Below are positions 22,518 to 23,385 of a DNA stretch of 23,385 bases, one piece after another. The translations under genes were made by a program, and so were the position numbers. The notes beneath the pieces were generated by a model, which saw only the letters and a program-made list of their open reading frames with translations, ran no database searches and was not told where the DNA came from. Positions within the stretch are counted from its first letter, which is position 1. The number at the start of each line of letters is the position of its first letter. Source of the DNA: Candidatus Cibiobacter qucibialis (GTDB lineage: Bacteria; Bacillota; Clostridia; Oscillospirales; Ruminococcaceae); the NCBI GenBank assembly GCA_004000625.1, contig SAUS01000043.1, positions 1-23,385 of the forward strand, given 5' to 3'.

Positions 22518-23162
22518 ATGTATCATCCGGCTATGGAACCCCGCCCCGTCAACTGCTCATCTTTTGTACCTTTACTGCGCAGGATGAGCTATCTCATCCT
22601 CAAACGTGGGTTTGATCTTGTATTTTCTTTGGTTCTGCTTGTTACCTGCGCGCTGCTCATGGCTGTGATTGCGCTTGTTGTTTGGCTGGATTCCCCCGGC
22701 AAGATCATTTACACACAAATACGGCTTGGATACGGCGGGAAGCCTTTTACTATCTACAAATTCCGTTCTATGCAGCAAAGCACTGCCCCGGATGATGCGA
22801 AGTGGACCAGCGAAAACGACACACGCATTACCCGTGTTGGCCATATCCTGCGCCTGACCCACCTGGACGAACTGCCGCAGCTGCTCAACATCTTTATGGG
22901 CGAAATGAGCTTTGTTGGCCCGCGCCCCGAACGCCCCACTGTTTATGACGACCTTGACGGCAAAGTCGAGAACTTCCGCAGCCGTATGCAGGTTATGCCG
23001 GGCCTGACTGGTTACGCGCAGGTCAATGGCGGCTATGATTTGAACCCTGCAGAAAAGCTCAAATATGATTTGATCTATATCAATCACTGCTCTGTACTGT
23101 TTGACCTTTGGTGCCTGCTAAAAACAATACCTGTTGTTTTTACAATGAAAGGCGCAAGGTAA
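22518..23162 (+). CDS. Initiating sugar transferase (bacterial sugar transferase family, WcaJ/RfbP-like)
   Basis: A monotopic phosphoglycosyl transferase that moves a sugar phosphate from a nucleotide sugar to undecaprenyl phosphate, the first step of an exopolysaccharide or similar glycan. At 214 residues it is the short form with only the catalytic core. An N-terminal KRGFDLVFSL precedes a membrane-embedded helix (about 32-55). Next come YTQIRLGYGGKPFTIYKFRSM, given here as YTQIRLG and IYKFRSM, then LRLTHLDELPQLLN with the catalytic Asp-Glu pair, and GEMSFVGPRPERP. GAAAGG lies before the ATG at 22518; an in-frame ATG at 22584 is possible. No other glycan gene is beside it in the window, and a hairpin follows. 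Confidence 0.9.
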   Translation: MYHPAMEPRPVNCSSFVPLLRRMSYLILKRGFDLVFSLVLLVTCALLMAVIALVVWLDSPGKIIYTQIRLGYGGKPFTIYKFRSMQQSTAPDDAKWTSENDTRITRVGHILRLTHLDELPQLLNIFMGEMSFVGPRPERPTVYDDLDGKVENFRSRMQVMPGLTGYAQVNGGYDLNPAEKLKYDLIYINHCSVLFDLWCLLKTIPVVFTMKGAR

Positions 23163-23186
23163 TATATTTTTGCCGGAAAGCAAAAC

Positions 23187-23222
23187 GCCCCGTAAGCATT
23201 TTGTTATGCACGCTTACAGGGC
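23187..23222. terminator. Terminator-like hairpin after the sugar transferase
   Basis: GCCCCGTAAGC (23187-23197) pairs with GCTTACAGGGC (23212-23222) with one A-C mismatch. It begins 24 bases after the stop. There is no T-run on the + strand; on the minus strand the stem runs into GTTTTGC. Efficiency is uncertain. Confidence 0.5.
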
Positions 23223-23296
23223 ATGAGACTTTCATATCGTCACTTATTTTTATGGGGAATCAACTACCGCACAAAATCCAAGGGGCTATATACAGA

Positions 23297-23331
23297 AAAA
23301 CTCCCGCGAGCGACCTGCCTGCGGGAGTTTT
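23297..23331. terminator. Terminator at the 3' end of tRNA-Cys
   Basis: AAAACTCCCGC (23297-23307) and GCGGGAGTTTT (23321-23331) form a perfect 11-bp stem. On the minus strand it follows the tRNA CCA end directly (base 23331 is shared) and runs into TTTTTC. On the + strand it could also stop read-through from the sugar transferase gene. Confidence 0.85.
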
Positions 23332-23385
23332 GGAGGTGACGGGCAGATTTGAACTGCCGAATGAGGGTTTTGCAGACCCTTGCCT
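23331..23385 (-). tRNA. tRNA-Cys (anticodon GCA), partial
   Basis: On the minus strand the 3' part of a tRNA is clear: anticodon stem AGGGT/ACCCT with loop CTGCAAA and anticodon GCA (23373-23371), T-arm CGGCAG-TTCAAAT-CTGCCCG, and the 3' end with an encoded CCA. The 5' acceptor strand and most of the D-arm are beyond the window end. Confidence 0.92.

Overview
The window looks like chromosomal DNA of a gut Firmicute in the Oscillospiraceae/Ruminococcaceae, probably the Faecalibacterium / Subdoligranulum / Gemmiger group. This is inferred from the Gram-positive regulatory style (a T-box and a lysine riboswitch, both ending in intrinsic terminators), the queA-tgt-yajC-TIGR04086 gene order, moderately high GC, and the style of the proteins. 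No database was consulted.

Layout, left to right. (1) 1-54 is the cut-off end of a short repeat element. A small lipoprotein gene (92-580, +) follows and shares a bidirectional terminator with the leftward pair pyk-luxS (2950-729, -). (2) A 416-base divergent intergenic region carries one promoter for pyk and one for deoB. Rightward from it run deoB, a YdcF/DUF218 membrane protein and an esterase (3367-6239), ending at a strong bidirectional terminator (6313-6368). (3) A leftward lysine/diaminopimelate operon, asd-dapA-dapB-capA-ACT (11265-6405), is preceded by a consensus promoter and a lysine riboswitch with a terminator. A 284-base MITE-like element (6887-7170) sits exactly between capA and the ACT gene. 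(4) Rightward queuosine and secretion block: queA, tgt, yajC, a TIGR04086-type membrane protein and a SpoIIM-like membrane protein (11753-15713). It converges on, and overlaps, a leftward XerD-type recombinase (16739-15681). (5) Leftward radA and an SseB-domain gene, and leftward tyrS under a tyrosine T-box (specifier UAC). (6) A decayed zone, 21142-22280: a frameshifted mini-gene, a broken solute-binding lipoprotein gene and the tail of a GGDEF gene. (7) A rightward initiating sugar transferase, two hairpins, and a leftward tRNA-Cys cut by the window end.

How the genes fit together: asd, dapA and dapB are consecutive steps from aspartyl phosphate toward lysine and diaminopimelate. The riboswitch gives lysine feedback on transcription, and the stand-alone ACT-pair protein is a candidate for allosteric feedback. 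queA and tgt make queuosine in tRNA; yajC is the usual companion of tgt. Most other genes are housekeeping. The least ordinary parts are the MITE-like element and its placement, the free ACT protein in the lysine operon, a consensus-like promoter antisense to the lysine riboswitch, and the decayed region near 21-22 kb. I saw no CRISPR array, prophage, complete insertion sequence or obvious defence system.
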